Shown piece after piece: positions 1 to 8,527 of a stretch of DNA of 46,133 bases. The notes beneath the pieces are model-generated. The model saw nothing but the letters and a program-made list of their open reading frames with translations, was not told the DNA's origin and searched no databases. The stretch is taken from assembly GCA_018303655.1 (NCBI GenBank), contig JAGVXT010000009.1:1-46133 (forward strand), given 5' to 3'. The stretch is from Candidatus Woesearchaeota archaeon. GTDB taxonomy: Archaea > Nanobdellota > Nanobdellia > Woesearchaeales > GW2011-AR4. The position numbers were made by a program, and so were the translations under genes. How positions within the stretch are numbered: the first letter of the stretch is position 1; each line of letters begins with the position of its first letter.

Positions 1-117
1 TTTGTTTTGCCTCCCATGGTTTGTGCCTCCTTCTTCACAAACCACCCATTACTTAGTTACGTTATTGAGGAATTATATAAGAATTGTGCAACACAGCAGC
101 TTTTGCATAACATAAAG

Positions 118-127
118 TTTATATATA
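118..127 (+). promoter_or_regulatory. TATA-like box of the K+ channel gene
   Basis: TTTATATATA lies with its centre about 28 bp before the ATG at 151. This is the spacing expected when an archaeal transcript starts at or next to the start codon (leaderless). It supports the downstream start over the long in-frame extension to position 7. Confidence 0.55.
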
Positions 128-150
128 ATTTTGATAATAATAAAAATAAA

Positions 151-600
151 ATGAACAAAAACGAATTAATGAGAATGGAAGAAGAAGAGCACAAGAGATT
201 CCACAGGAGAATAATCTATATTGTTATAATAATAATGATTTTCCTATTCGGAGGAGCAACTTTCTACCATTACTTTGAAGGCTGGCGTTACTTGGACGCG
301 CTTTATTTTTCATCATACACTATGACAACAGTAGGCTATGGCGATATAACACCAAAAACTGATGCTGGAAAGATATTCACAATATTCTATGTATTTACCA
401 GTGTAGGAATTGCATTGTACGGCTTGTCCATTATAGCTTCGCACTTTGTTGAAGTAAGGGAAGAATCCTGGATGGAAAGATTTGCAAAGATAAGGATAAA
501 GCACCACACAAAGACTTTCTGGGAAAAATTAAAGGACATATTTAATTACAAACCGGAGAAATTAACAAAAGAATATGAGAAATCAGTCAGGAGAAAATAA
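151..600 (+). CDS. two-transmembrane potassium channel
   Basis: This is a 149-residue ion channel subunit of the minimal TM-pore-TM type, expected to form a membrane tetramer. A charged N-terminus (1-20) is followed by TM1 (about 21-38), a pore helix, the K+ selectivity filter TVGYGD at 60-65, and TM2 (about 73-95). The basic C-terminal tail of about 50 residues has no recognisable RCK/TrkA-N ligand domain, so gating is unclear. The frame is open back to position 7, but the TATA-like box at 118-127 and the lack of conservation signs in the extension favour the ATG at 151. It is convergent with leuS and abuts it directly. Confidence 0.85.
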   Translation: MNKNELMRMEEEEHKRFHRRIIYIVIIIMIFLFGGATFYHYFEGWRYLDALYFSSYTMTTVGYGDITPKTDAGKIFTIFYVFTSVGIALYGLSIIASHFVEVREESWMERFAKIRIKHHTKTFWEKLKDIFNYKPEKLTKEYEKSVRRK

Positions 601-3300
601 TCACTCAATTAAAATAGCCGCTTTTCCCGGTAGTGACTGCTTTGCTTTAATTTTGGATGATTTTTCAGCAGCAATTACCTCGACTTTGCACTTGAATTCA
701 TTTTCATAGCTTTCAGAAGCGTCGTTCAAGGCGTGAAACTCAGCTTCCTGGCTTAAAACAACCTTGGGAATCTTAGTTTCATCATTCAATAGCTTTGGGA
801 CAAGCTTTGCAATTTCATGGCTGTAAATTTTAAGGTCAGTTGTCATTAATGACTTAATTATTTCATTGAAATTTCTTGTTTTTTTCATCTCATTTGACAA
901 GTTCTCCATAAAATCATACTTCCATTTGTCAGCAATATACAATATTATTTTCCTTGGTTTTTCTATTTTTGTCAGCTTTAAGATTTCAATTATGTCCCTT
1001 CTTGTATTCTCAGCAAGCAATGCAACTGCCTCTGCCCTTTTGTCAATCTTGTTTTCATCATAGCTTGGCCATTTCTGCAATGAAGCAAACCCTTCGCATT
1101 TTATCATGTGCCAGAGCTCCTCGCTTAAATGGGGGGTGAAAGGCAGCATCATCAGGGCCAAATTCCTGATTGCTTCGCCAAAGACGTCCTTGTTTTTGTC
1201 TTTGTATTTCTGTAGGACATCAAAGTACTCCATGATCTTTCCGATTGCAAGCGAGAACTCGAATTTCTCAATGTGCTCTGTCACATTCCTTATTGTTAAA
1301 TGCATCTTGCTTAAAACATATTTGTCCTTGTCATTTAGTTTATGCTCGTCATAATGGCTCAAGGAAATATTGCCTGCATTATCACTGATTAAATTATAAA
1401 CCTTGTTCAAAAATCTGAATGAGCCATTTACTCCCTTGTCGCTCCAGTCCAATTCCTTTTCAGGCAGTGCAGCAAACAAAATAAACAATCTTGCGGTGTC
1501 AGGCCCGTATTTCTCGCTTATTTCAGCTGGGTCGACAACATTTCCAAGAGACTTTGACATTTTTGCACCATCTTTAATGACCATTCCCTGCGTCAAAAGC
1601 CTTGCAAAAGGCTCGTCAACTGTTGCTAATCCAAGGTCCCTTAATGCTTTTGTAAAGAACCTTGCATAAAGCAGATGCAAGATTGCATGCTCAATGCCCC
1701 CAATGTACTGGTCAACAGGCATCCAGTATTCTGCAACCTCCTTGTCAAAAGGCCCTTTCTCAAATTTAGGCGAGCAATACCTTAAAAAATACCAGGAGCT
1801 GTCAACAAAAGTATCCATTGTGTCCGTTTCCCTTTTTGCCTTTCCACCGCACTTTGGGCATTTTGCTTCGACAAACTCTTTGCATGTTTCCAATGGGTTG
1901 CCTTGGCCTGTGAACTTGAACTTTTCCGGCTTTGGCAGCTTGACAGGCAACTCTTCATAAGGAACCTGCATAATTCCGCATTTTTCGCAGTAGATTATTG
2001 GAATTGGCGTGCCCCAGTACCTTTGACGGGATATGAGCCAGTCCCTTATCTTATAATTCACAGTTCTTTTGCCGATTTTTTTCTTTTCCATCCACTCAGA
2101 AATAGGCTCGATGGCTTCCCTGTTTTTCATTCCCGAGAATTTCCCGGAATTGAACAGTGTTCCGTCTTCTGTGTGGGCAGCTTCTGCTTTATTTGCATCA
2201 ATTGGCTTGCCATCTGGAGAAATTACAAACTTTAAGGGAATTTTGTATTTTTTTGCAAACTCAAAATCTCTTTGATCATGCGCATCAGCCATCACAATCC
2301 CGGTTCCATAGTCCATCAAAACAAAATTAGCAAGATAGATTGGAACTTCTTCGCCATTGACAGGATTAACGGCATGCTTGCCCAAAAAGCACCCTATCTT
2401 GTCCTTGCCTTCGGCAGTTGTTCTTTCCTCCCTTGTCTGCTGCCTGATTTTTTTTATTGTTTCCAATGCCTCTTTTTCATGTTTTGTGCCCTTGACCAAA
2501 TCCAAAACAAGCGGATGCTCCGGAGCTATCACGATAAACGTCACGCTGTATACAGTATCGGGCCTTGTTGTAAATGTTGGTATGGTTTTTCCTGTTTCCT
2601 TTACTTTGAAAAATATTTCAACTCCATGGCTTTTTCCAATCCAGTTTCTCTGCATTGTCTTGACTCTTTCAGGCCAATGCTCGAGCTTTTCAATGTCCTT
2701 AAGAAGCTCTTCAGCATAGTCTGTGATCTTGAAAAACCATTGCTCAAGAAAAGTTTCAGTCACATCATTTTGGCAGCGCCAGCATTTTCCTTCTATGACC
2801 TGCTCGTTTGCAAGCACCGTTGCGCAGCTATTGCACCAGTTAACCGCTGCTTTCTTTTTATATGCTAAACCTTTTTCGTAGAATTTCAAAAATATCCATT
2901 GGTTCCATTTGTAATAGTCTTCATGCAAACTTGCAATTTCCCTGCCCCAGTCATAAGAAAATCCCATGTCTTTCTGCTGCTGTCTTATCGTGTCCATGTT
3001 TGTCAAAGTCCATTTTTCAGGGTCAATTCCGTGCTTTATTGCAGCATTTTCAGCAGGCAGCCCAAAAGCGTCATAACCCATGGGATAGAGAACATTAAAG
3101 CCCTGCATTCTCTTGTATCTTGCCAATGCATCACCGATAGAATAATTTCGCAAATGGCCCATGTGTAATCTCTCACTTGGATATGGATACATCTCCAAGC
3201 AGTAGAATTTTTTCTTTTTTGAATCCTCTTTTATCTTGAAAATTCCTTTCTCTTCCCACTTTTTCTGCCATTTTTTGGCTATTTCGTTGAAATTTGCCAT
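601..3300 (-). CDS. leuS: leucyl-tRNA synthetase, bacterial type
   Basis: LeuRS charges tRNA-Leu with leucine in the cytoplasm. The 899-residue protein has the class I signature HMGH at 46-49, a Cys-rich zinc region, a CP1 editing domain with TTRPDT, and KMSKS at 580-584. The N-terminal stretch around [18 protein letters not shown] and [17 protein letters not shown] resembles bacterial LeuRS rather than the archaeal/eukaryotic form, and the length also fits the bacterial class. The gene stands alone, with only 56 bp to the VapC gene upstream. I infer acquisition from bacteria. The start at 3300 gives a normal family N-terminus. Confidence 0.95.
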   Translation of the reverse strand: MANFNEIAKKWQKKWEEKGIFKIKEDSKKKKFYCLEMYPYPSERLHMGHLRNYSIGDALARYKRMQGFNVLYPMGYDAFGLPAENAAIKHGIDPEKWTLTNMDTIRQQQKDMGFSYDWGREIASLHEDYYKWNQWIFLKFYEKGLAYKKKAAVNWCNSCATVLANEQVIEGKCWRCQNDVTETFLEQWFFKITDYAEELLKDIEKLEHWPERVKTMQRNWIGKSHGVEIFFKVKETGKTIPTFTTRPDTVYSVTFIVIAPEHPLVLDLVKGTKHEKEALETIKKIRQQTREERTTAEGKDKIGCFLGKHAVNPVNGEEVPIYLANFVLMDYGTGIVMADAHDQRDFEFAKKYKIPLKFVISPDGKPIDANKAEAAHTEDGTLFNSGKFSGMKNREAIEPISEWMEKKKIGKRTVNYKIRDWLISRQRYWGTPIPIIYCEKCGIMQVPYEELPVKLPKPEKFKFTGQGNPLETCKEFVEAKCPKCGGKAKRETDTMDTFVDSSWYFLRYCSPKFEKGPFDKEVAEYWMPVDQYIGGIEHAILHLLYARFFTKALRDLGLATVDEPFARLLTQGMVIKDGAKMSKSLGNVVDPAEISEKYGPDTARLFILFAALPEKELDWSDKGVNGSFRFLNKVYNLISDNAGNISLSHYDEHKLNDKDKYVLSKMHLTIRNVTEHIEKFEFSLAIGKIMEYFDVLQKYKDKNKDVFGEAIRNLALMMLPFTPHLSEELWHMIKCEGFASLQKWPSYDENKIDKRAEAVALLAENTRRDIIEILKLTKIEKPRKIILYIADKWKYDFMENLSNEMKKTRNFNEIIKSLMTTDLKIYSHEIAKLVPKLLNDETKIPKVVLSQEAEFHALNDASESYENEFKCKVEVIAAEKSSKIKAKQSLPGKAAILIE

Positions 3301-3356
3301 GTTAGAGAAGGATTCATATGCAATTTTTAAAGATTGTGCAAATACAAATTGAAAAT

Positions 3357-3764
3357 TTAGCTTATAATTTCAACATCTAATTTCTCAAACATCTTGTCAA
3401 AAGTGGCTATATGTCCTATCTGCGCCAAATTCATTATAGCTTGACTTATGCAATCTGTAAAACTAAAGTTGTACTGGGAAGAATTAAATATCTTAAAAGC
3501 AGATTCAAAAAGATGTTTATCCCCGTGCACTATCAAAATGCTGTTAAGGATTTGCTTTCCAAATACTCTTGCTTTTTCTTTTCCCAATTTTCTCAAAGCA
3601 ACAGAAACCACTTCGTCAAAAACATCATCTGAAGTTAAAGCTTGCCCGTACTCATTAGCATCAATTTTATCTGCCAGTATCCTAGCTCTTTTATGGTGAA
3701 TGTCACTCTCGTTATACAGCGCTAATAGGTAACTGGCGTCTAGAAAAATAACCAATATATTCAC
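3357..3764 (-). CDS. vapC: PIN-domain ribonuclease, VapC-type toxin
   Basis: The 135-residue PIN domain has the expected acidic residues: D9 in FLDAS, D50/E51, D104 in FTD and D123 in ATFD. VapC proteins are Mg2+-dependent endoribonucleases that cut tRNA or rRNA when freed from their antitoxin. The frame opens with GTG, whose TG is shared with the TGA stop of the upstream antitoxin gene, so the two are translationally coupled. An internal TTG a few codons later is a weaker alternative. The specific RNA target cannot be told from sequence. Confidence 0.82.
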   Translation of the reverse strand: MNILVIFLDASYLLALYNESDIHHKRARILADKIDANEYGQALTSDDVFDEVVSVALRKLGKEKARVFGKQILNSILIVHGDKHLFESAFKIFNSSQYNFSFTDCISQAIMNLAQIGHIATFDKMFEKLDVEIIS

Positions 3765-3994
3765 CCATAGAGAACAGAGTCAATCTGCTCGCTCAGCAGC
3801 CTTGTATTTTGCCCGCCTTTTGTCGTTTTCCATCTAGTTAGGGGCAGCCTAAGCTTTCTCGACTCGGCCAGCCAGTTCTCTATTGCAAGGGACAAAGCTT
3901 TCCCTACTGGTAATTTCTTCCTTACAGCCTCTGCCTTTAGCTCACTAAAAGCATCGGCATCTACATTCTTTATAGTAACTTGTATATTAACCAT
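3761..3994 (-). CDS. vapB: VapB-like antitoxin
   Basis: This 77-residue protein directly precedes and overlaps the PIN gene by 4 bp. The N-terminal half reads as a short strand (VNIQVTIKNV) followed by two helices, as in ribbon-helix-helix or similar DNA-binding antitoxins. The basic, Trp-containing C-terminus would wrap the toxin. VapB proteins neutralise VapC and repress their own promoter; an inverted repeat lies between the TATA-like box and the start codon. The family assignment rests mainly on gene order and size. Confidence 0.7.
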   Translation of the reverse strand: MVNIQVTIKNVDADAFSELKAEAVRKKLPVGKALSLAIENWLAESRKLRLPLTRWKTTKGGQNTRLLSEQIDSVLYG

Positions 3995-4003
3995 ATTGGT
4001 AAA

Positions 4004-4027
4004 ACAAGTAAAACTTGTATTTAAATG
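4004..4027 (-). promoter_or_regulatory. vapBC promoter with candidate operator
   Basis: A perfect 6-bp inverted repeat, ACAAGT-AAA-ACTTGT (4004-4018), lies immediately downstream of a TATA-like ATTTAAATAC (about 4018-4027, minus strand) and about 10 bp before the vapB start. Another ACTTGT half-site occurs at 3978-3983 inside vapB. The placement fits autorepression by the antitoxin. Confidence 0.6.
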
Positions 4028-4050
4028 TTTTGGAATTCTACGAATTCCAA
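4028..4050. repeat. inverted repeat between vapB and the TraB-like gene
   Basis: TTTGGAATTC and GAATTCCAAA face each other across a 3-base centre in the divergent intergenic region. It could be a second operator or a hairpin. No function can be assigned. Confidence 0.5.
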
Positions 4051-4124
4051 AGCCAGAAAAAACTTTGTTTTTTCGCTGTATCGATTTTGTAAAGTTTTAA
4101 ATAAAATGGTAATTTTGGAGTTTA

Positions 4125-4732
4125 ATGAGAAACAATAAACCTATAATAAATCTTTTAGGTACTGTACATGTATCAAAAAAATCAAAGAATATTATAGAAA
4201 GAGTTTTTAAAGAAAATAAGTTTGATTGTGTATTGACAGAAGGTGTGGTAGGTAATATCTTTAATAAACATTACTGGGTTAGGGAACCTTTTCTTATGAT
4301 TTCAATTAGTATATATTTTTATTTTTTATCTAAATTTGGAAAGGATTTTGCTACAGTAAAAAAGTTATCTAAAAAATATAAAATACCAAATACAATGTCG
4401 ATATTTCTTTAAAAAGATTAATTAAAAATTTTCATAGGTGGTATAATTATTCAATTTATTTTGTAATATTTCTGATAGTTGTCATAATAATTAGAAGGGC
4501 ACCATTATATAAATCTGTATTAATTATCTTTGCAATTATTTTAAGTTTGATATTCTATCTGGGTTATTTTATAATTAAAACTAAAAACATTAGGGATGAA
4601 TCATTCTATAATAATTGTAAAAAAATAATTAAAAGATACTATTATTATAATATTTTACTTGTTTGTGGAAAAGCCCATATAAAATCTGTTCAAAAAAATC
4701 TTAAAGAATTTAGCGTTAATGTAATCAAATAA
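4125..4732 (+). pseudogene. TraB/PrgY-like protein, frameshifted
   Basis: The N-terminal frame (4125-4412) carries the TraB-family opening LLGTVHVSKKS and a V-x-TEG segment. The C-terminal frame, open through 4732, contains hydrophobic segments and LLVCGKAHIKSVQKNL, matching the G-x-x-H end of the family. The two frames join if one base is changed near 4385-4395, giving about 200 residues. TraB-like proteins are poorly understood; PrgY is tied to peptide pheromone control in enterococci. A TATA-like TTTTAAATA at 4096-4107 is about 24 bp from the ATG. Either the gene is decaying or the assembly has a one-base error. Confidence 0.65.
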
Positions 4733-4740
4733 ATTTTAAA

Positions 4741-5316
4741 TTAAAACTCTTTTCTCTTCCTCAAATATTCCACCAATTCTTCATTAATTATTAATTTCTT
4801 ATTATCAACAACATACCTGAAAGGCAAAACAACGCTTTCATTCTCATTTAGCTCAATCTCTAATTCATCAACAAACTTAAAGTCGCTTAATTTTTTCCCT
4901 TCTAATGTTTTCTTTGCGACATAAACAGCTATATCAGCCGGCATCTGCTTGTTTCTTAAGCTTCTGGTTTCAAATTTTACATTGTGTTTTTTCAGGTTTC
5001 TTATCAAAATGTTAGTCCTTTTCTTTGAAGGATTGTCGCCCAAAATGCCGCCAAAAACAAAATACTCAAATCTGCTTTTATCATTGGTTGCTAATGCTTT
5101 TTTTGAGTATTGCGATAAAACACATAAATTATTGAATTTTAATTCAGAAACGCTTTTTTCAAAAACTATGCCGTATTTTTTTAACTTTTTAATGTTTTTT
5201 TTATTGATATTTGTGAATATTGTACTATTTTTTCCAACAATCTCAGAAATGTGCTGATATTCAATCAGGCACCATTCATAAAGTTCTTTTTCTAGATGCT
5301 CAATGATAAATTTCAT
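4741..5316 (-). CDS. SPOUT methyltransferase, Sfm1/DUF431-like
   Basis: The 191-residue protein starts MKFIIEHLEKELYEWCLIEY, the usual family N-terminus, so the ATG at 5316 is preferred to the upstream one at 5367. The glycine-rich FGGILGDNPSKKRT and the later RSLRNKQMPADIAV form the knotted SAM-binding end. The yeast relative Sfm1 methylates an arginine of ribosomal protein S3. Whether the archaeal members modify protein or RNA is not settled. It is the last gene of the minus-strand ribosomal/RNAP cluster, 28 bp after the receiver gene, which fits a ribosome-linked role. Confidence 0.8.
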   Translation of the reverse strand: MKFIIEHLEKELYEWCLIEYQHISEIVGKNSTIFTNINKKNIKKLKKYGIVFEKSVSELKFNNLCVLSQYSKKALATNDKSRFEYFVFGGILGDNPSKKRTNILIRNLKKHNVKFETRSLRNKQMPADIAVYVAKKTLEGKKLSDFKFVDELEIELNENESVVLPFRYVVDNKKLIINEELVEYLRKRKEF

Positions 5317-5344
5317 TTGATTAAGAATTTGAAATATAGTTAAA

Positions 5345-5683
5345 TTACTTTCTATATGTTCTAACAATTTTATCTAAATCTTGTGGTTTATAGTAAAATG
5401 GAATCCCATCTTTTTTTGCTTGTGATGCAATGCCAATATTAGCAGAAAAAATAGCAATTGGACCATGAGGCACTTCTTTTACTTCTTCCATTAATCTAAA
5501 ACAAAGACCACCAAGACCATCAATAACTATTAAGTCGTAAAATCTCTTTTTAATTTTTTTAACACCAGAAGCATAATCTGCAGCAACATCTACATTAGAC
5601 GCTAATTTTTTCCTGAAATGTGCTTGTGCTAATCTTCTCCATTGTGCTTCATCATCAACATAAAGAACATTTGTAAGTGGCAT
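5345..5683 (-). CDS. stand-alone response-regulator receiver domain
   Basis: The 112-residue CheY-like domain has acidic residues D10/D11/E12, phosphoacceptor D55 (IVIDG), S80 (FSAN) and K99 (YYKP), so all switch positions are present. There is no output domain, and no histidine kinase lies in the window. It sits between rpoN and the SPOUT methyltransferase gene, apparently in the same transcript. The start at 5683 removes a nine-residue extension that would overlap the rpoN terminus. The partner and signal are unknown. Confidence 0.8.
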   Translation of the reverse strand: MPLTNVLYVDDEAQWRRLAQAHFRKKLASNVDVAADYASGVKKIKKRFYDLIVIDGLGGLCFRLMEEVKEVPHGPIAIFSANIGIASQAKKDGIPFYYKPQDLDKIVRTYRK

Positions 5684-5706
5684 CTTATTTATTATAAAAA
5701 ACAAAA

Positions 5707-5904
5707 TCAAAATTTCTTGAATTGCGCTGCCGTGTCTATCAGGTCAACATGACCCAGAAACACTGCCCTGCAGCAATACCTATTTAATCCTATCTCATCC
5801 AAGGCTTTTTTTCTTTCCTCGCCTTTGCCGACTCTTTCAACATACTGCTCCCACAAATGCGCGATTGGCTTGCCGCACGAAAAACACCTTATTGGAATTA
5901 TCAT
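5707..5904 (-). CDS. rpoN: RNA polymerase subunit N (Rpb10 homologue)
   Basis: The 65-residue zinc-binding subunit belongs to the assembly platform of archaeal RNA polymerase. The atypical zinc ribbon is visible as C7-x-x-C10 (RCFSC) and C44-C45 (RYCC). It follows rps9 closely, as in many archaea, where the L13-S9-RpoN order is conserved. Length and motifs are normal. Confidence 0.95.
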   Translation of the reverse strand: MIIPIRCFSCGKPIAHLWEQYVERVGKGEERKKALDEIGLNRYCCRAVFLGHVDLIDTAAQFKKF

Positions 5905-5914
5905 TTTTTCCTCC

Positions 5915-6316
5915 TTATCTATAAGATTTTTGGACTTTTGCCCTTGCCTGCCCGTGCCTGTTCGGCTTTGCAGCTTCCTTCCTTCTTACATCGGCAACAA
6001 GCAAATTTCTGTCATAATTCAAAAAAATATCTTTTAATTTTTCGCCTTTTGCAAAGTTTACAAGCGCTTTTGCAATAGCCAACCTTGACGCCTCTGCCTG
6101 TGAATTTACACCGCCTCCATCAACGCTTACGTCAATATCCACTTTGTTGGCAACATCACCTGCCAATATCAATGGCTCTTTCAATTTAAGCCTCGACATT
6201 TTTGGCTCTATAAAATCAATTAACACGCTGTTAACCCTGATCAATCCATTACCCTGCTTTAATGTGGCTCTTGCAATTGCCCTTTTCCTCTTTCCGGATG
6301 CGTGAATTTTTTTCAT
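5915..6316 (-). CDS. rps9: 30S ribosomal protein S9
   Basis: The roughly 133-residue S9 sits in the small-subunit head, with its C-terminal tail reaching the P-site tRNA. It opens MKKIHASGKRKRAIARA and ends in the basic tail KVQKSYR, both typical. The ATG at 6316 gives the family start; the open frame runs six codons further upstream. It lies within the L18e-L13-S9-RpoN operon. Confidence 0.95.
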   Translation of the reverse strand: MKKIHASGKRKRAIARATLKQGNGLIRVNSVLIDFIEPKMSRLKLKEPLILAGDVANKVDIDVSVDGGGVNSQAEASRLAIAKALVNFAKGEKLKDIFLNYDRNLLVADVRRKEAAKPNRHGQARAKVQKSYR

Positions 6317-6361
6317 TGTTTTAAATTTCTCCAAAATTTAAAGCATAAAAATCTTTGATTT

Positions 6362-6778
6362 TCATTGTTTTCCGCCAGTTGCCCTACATATATCCTTGAT
6401 TTTTAGGTAATCTGCAGAGTGCAGCTTTTCAGCTCCTGCATTTTCAACAGTCAATGCCTTTTCATTCCTCAGGCTTTCAGGAACTCCTATATGGCATTTT
6501 ATATTTTTGTAAGCGTCCCTGCCTCTTGCCCTTTTGAACGGGATCATTCCCCTTATTGTCCTTTTGACAAGCATGTCCGGCCTTCTGTAGAAATAAGGGG
6601 CCTTTGTAGGCGCTTTCCTATGCAGCCTTCTTATGTACTCATTTATTATTGCATGCTTTCTTCCGCTGATAACGCATTCCTCGCAGTTTATGACATCCAC
6701 TTTGCTCCCCAGCAAAAGCTGCTTTGCAACATAGCTGCTCAGCCTTCCCAAAATTGAATCTTTAGCGTCTATTATCAT
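6362..6778 (-). CDS. rpl13: 50S ribosomal protein L13
   Basis: The 138-residue L13 is an early-assembly large-subunit protein. It begins MIIDAKDSILGRLSSYVAKQ and contains RRPDMLVKRTIRGMIPFKR, both characteristic. The in-frame ORF extends 19 codons upstream into the end of the preceding small gene, but the ATG at 6778 matches the family. It lies five bases after the stop of the unknown 106-residue gene. Confidence 0.95.
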   Translation of the reverse strand: MIIDAKDSILGRLSSYVAKQLLLGSKVDVINCEECVISGRKHAIINEYIRRLHRKAPTKAPYFYRRPDMLVKRTIRGMIPFKRARGRDAYKNIKCHIGVPESLRNEKALTVENAGAEKLHSADYLKIKDICRATGGKQ

Positions 6779-6782
6779 TTTG

Positions 6783-7103
6783 TTAGTCCATATATTTTTC
6801 TTCAAAAAATCTTCTCGCGTCTTCTGACATAGCAACCAAACTATTTGGTCCTAAAGTCATCGTTTCTGTAGTGCTTACTCCTCTTATACCAATATAACCT
6901 TCCTCAATCAATTTTTCAAATATCCTTATGTAGTCATCATTCCCTACTCCACTAATCACTCCCAAAACTTTGATATCGGGCTGAGCCTCTCTTTTAAGTC
7001 GCACTGCAGTTATAGGTGGTTCAGAATTTATTAAAGTTGCCAATAAACCTTCTGCAACTTTTGCTTCTGTTTCATTTGGAAAAACATCACTTAACATTCT
7101 CAT
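6783..7103 (-). CDS. unknown protein inserted between L18e and L13
   Basis: I do not recognise this 106-residue protein. The sequence is mixed alpha/beta, soluble and acidic. The helix pattern in residues 5-20 and the segment EGYIGIRGVSTTETMTLGPNS look like a small winged-helix fold, but this is weak. It separates rpl18e from rpl13, normally neighbours in archaea, with 4-bp gaps on both sides, so it is co-transcribed with them. It could be a lineage-specific ribosome-linked factor or a recent insertion. Confidence 0.7.
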   Translation of the reverse strand: MRMLSDVFPNETEAKVAEGLLATLINSEPPITAVRLKREAQPDIKVLGVISGVGNDDYIRIFEKLIEEGYIGIRGVSTTETMTLGPNSLVAMSEDARRFFEEKYMD

Positions 7104-7107
7104 TTTC

Positions 7108-7473
7108 TTACCCCATTATCCTTATTCCTTTTCCGCTTGGATTTGATTTGCTTAATTCCAGCAAAGGCACTATTTTTGCACCCACTTTCTCGATTTTTTC
7201 CTTTGCCCCGTCTGAAAACTGGAATGCAGATATTGTAAGCTTGTGCTCCAGGTTGCCGGCTCCAAGGACCTTGCCGGGAACAACAACAATCTCATTTTCT
7301 TTTGTGTACCTGCTCAGGCTTGAGAGGTTTACTACCCTTCTCTGCCTTGTGGACTTCTCTAAGTCAGTCGCAACTCTCTTCCATATATTCACATTCTGCT
7401 TGTTGCTTTCCTTCTTCAGTTCCATTATAAGCCGAAGCAAAATCTGATTGCTTGGCCCTGTTCTTTTTGACAT
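7108..7473 (-). CDS. rpl18e: 50S ribosomal protein L18e
   Basis: The 121-residue L15/L18e-family protein is found in archaeal and eukaryotic large subunits. Recognisable segments are WKRVATDLEKSTRQRRVVNL and VVVPGKVLGAGNL. It starts the L18e-L13-S9-RpoN part of the cluster and lies just downstream of tRNA-Leu and RpoD, an order common in archaea. Confidence 0.95.
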   Translation of the reverse strand: MSKRTGPSNQILLRLIMELKKESNKQNVNIWKRVATDLEKSTRQRRVVNLSSLSRYTKENEIVVVPGKVLGAGNLEHKLTISAFQFSDGAKEKIEKVGAKIVPLLELSKSNPSGKGIRIMG

Positions 7474-7550
7474 TTTATTATTTGGATTTTTTATTGATTT
7501 TATTATGAATTTTATTTTGTTAAATATTTAATGCATTTTTTTGATTTTAA

Positions 7551-7660
7551 TGCGGGGGAAGGGATTTGAACCCTCGCAACCACTAAGGTATACGGCCCTC
7601 AACCGTATTCATGGGGTCTTCAACTTTTATTTGAAATTGACCAGGCTCTGACACCCCCGC
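7551..7660 (-). tRNA. tRNA-Leu(GAG) with a predicted D-loop intron
   Basis: This is a 110-nt gene. The acceptor GCGGGGG/CCCCCGC with A73, the anticodon stem TACGG/CCGTA with loop TTGAGGG, a long variable arm and the T-loop TTCAAAT are all intact. The D-arm is too long by 24 nt. Removing 7613-7636 leaves a standard leucine D-arm (TCA stem, loop GAGCCTGGTCAAA, TGA stem). The boundary shows a bulge-helix-bulge-like fold: 3-nt bulges AAT and CCA flank a 4-bp helix GGTC/GACC, topped by a TTCAA/TTGAA stem. The gene lies between rpoD and rpl18e. Confidence 0.93.
7613..7636 (-). other. predicted tRNA-Leu D-loop intron
   Basis: The 24-nt insertion falls after the conserved GGTCAA of the D-loop, around tRNA positions 20/21, which is not the canonical 37/38 site. 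Cleavage between the second and third bases of each 3-nt bulge, the usual archaeal splicing rule, restores a normal tRNA. The intron loop contains ATAAAAG, close to the TAAAAG loop of the matching intron in tRNA-Gln at 33510-33530. Confidence 0.75.
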
Positions 7661-7720
7661 GAAACGAAGTTGAGTGGGTTTCCGAACGATAGTGAGGATA
7701 CCAGCGTGATATTCGAGGGA

Positions 7721-8518
7721 TTATTTAGCCTTCTTGAGTTCCTCAACAAACTCGTCAAGCTGCTCGTCAAAAATATCAAGAGCTTTGTTGATGATTTCCC
7801 TGCAGCTTAGCTGGCCGAATGACTCAATATAAAATACAAAATCCGTGTCGCTTGCAGTCACCTTCACATTCTTGTCTATGTCTGAAAAATCCAACGACAA
7901 GTCGCAGTCAAGCACCTTGTCCTTGTTGATCGCAAGCTTTCTGTCTTTTATCTCAAAAATGTTATTGTGGTCAACTTCTATTATGGCTTCTGGGTTTTTT
8001 ACCTCTCCTATAATCTCAACTATTGGCCTGTACTTGTAATAAACATGGCACGAGCTCCATTTTATGTGCTCTTTTCCCCTACCCAGTACAGCAGTGGCTT
8101 CCAGCTCCAAGGTTTGTCCCTTTAGGAGCTTTACAATCGGCATATCCCCGTAAACAGGCTTTACAGCAGGATCCTTGCTCTTGATTTCAGAGGCATAAAC
8201 CATTCCAGAGCCTTTTGTTGCCTTGAGCACCATTTTTAACTGGCACCTGTTGCAGCCCTTGCCTTCACACTTGCACTTGTCCGGCAGATTGTATGATTTC
8301 AAATCAGTTTTTAATGGTATCAATCCAAGCCTGTGGGCAATTATCTCATCATAAAGTATCGAATTGTTTTTTGAGAACGTTACATTCTCAATGGCCATTG
8401 CCGGCACATCATTCATCATGAGCCTTCTTAAGGTGTTTGCGAATACAGGCAGCGAATCCTTTAAAATAAAAGACAGCTTGTTTTGCTCTTTGTTGTTTTC
8501 TAAAACTCTTATTTCCAT
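7721..8518 (-). CDS. rpoD: RNA polymerase subunit D (Rpb3/alpha homologue)
   Basis: The 265-residue platform subunit dimerises with RpoL to nucleate polymerase assembly. The N-terminal dimerisation segment (ANTLRRLMMNDVPAMAIE) and the Rpb3-like zinc loop C82, C84, C89, C92 are present. In the region that holds the Fe-S cysteines in some archaeal RpoD proteins, only one Cys remains (VLDCDLSLDF), so I infer the cluster is lost. It is co-directional with S11 upstream and tRNA-Leu downstream. Confidence 0.95.
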   Translation of the reverse strand: MEIRVLENNKEQNKLSFILKDSLPVFANTLRRLMMNDVPAMAIENVTFSKNNSILYDEIIAHRLGLIPLKTDLKSYNLPDKCKCEGKGCNRCQLKMVLKATKGSGMVYASEIKSKDPAVKPVYGDMPIVKLLKGQTLELEATAVLGRGKEHIKWSSCHVYYKYRPIVEIIGEVKNPEAIIEVDHNNIFEIKDRKLAINKDKVLDCDLSLDFSDIDKNVKVTASDTDFVFYIESFGQLSCREIINKALDIFDEQLDEFVEELKKAK

Positions 8519-8527
8519 TTTTATCTC

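Noticed and set aside
7-150. N-terminal extension of the K+ channel
   Set aside because: The TATA-like box at 118-127 lies inside it and the residues show no domain; the start at 151 fits better.
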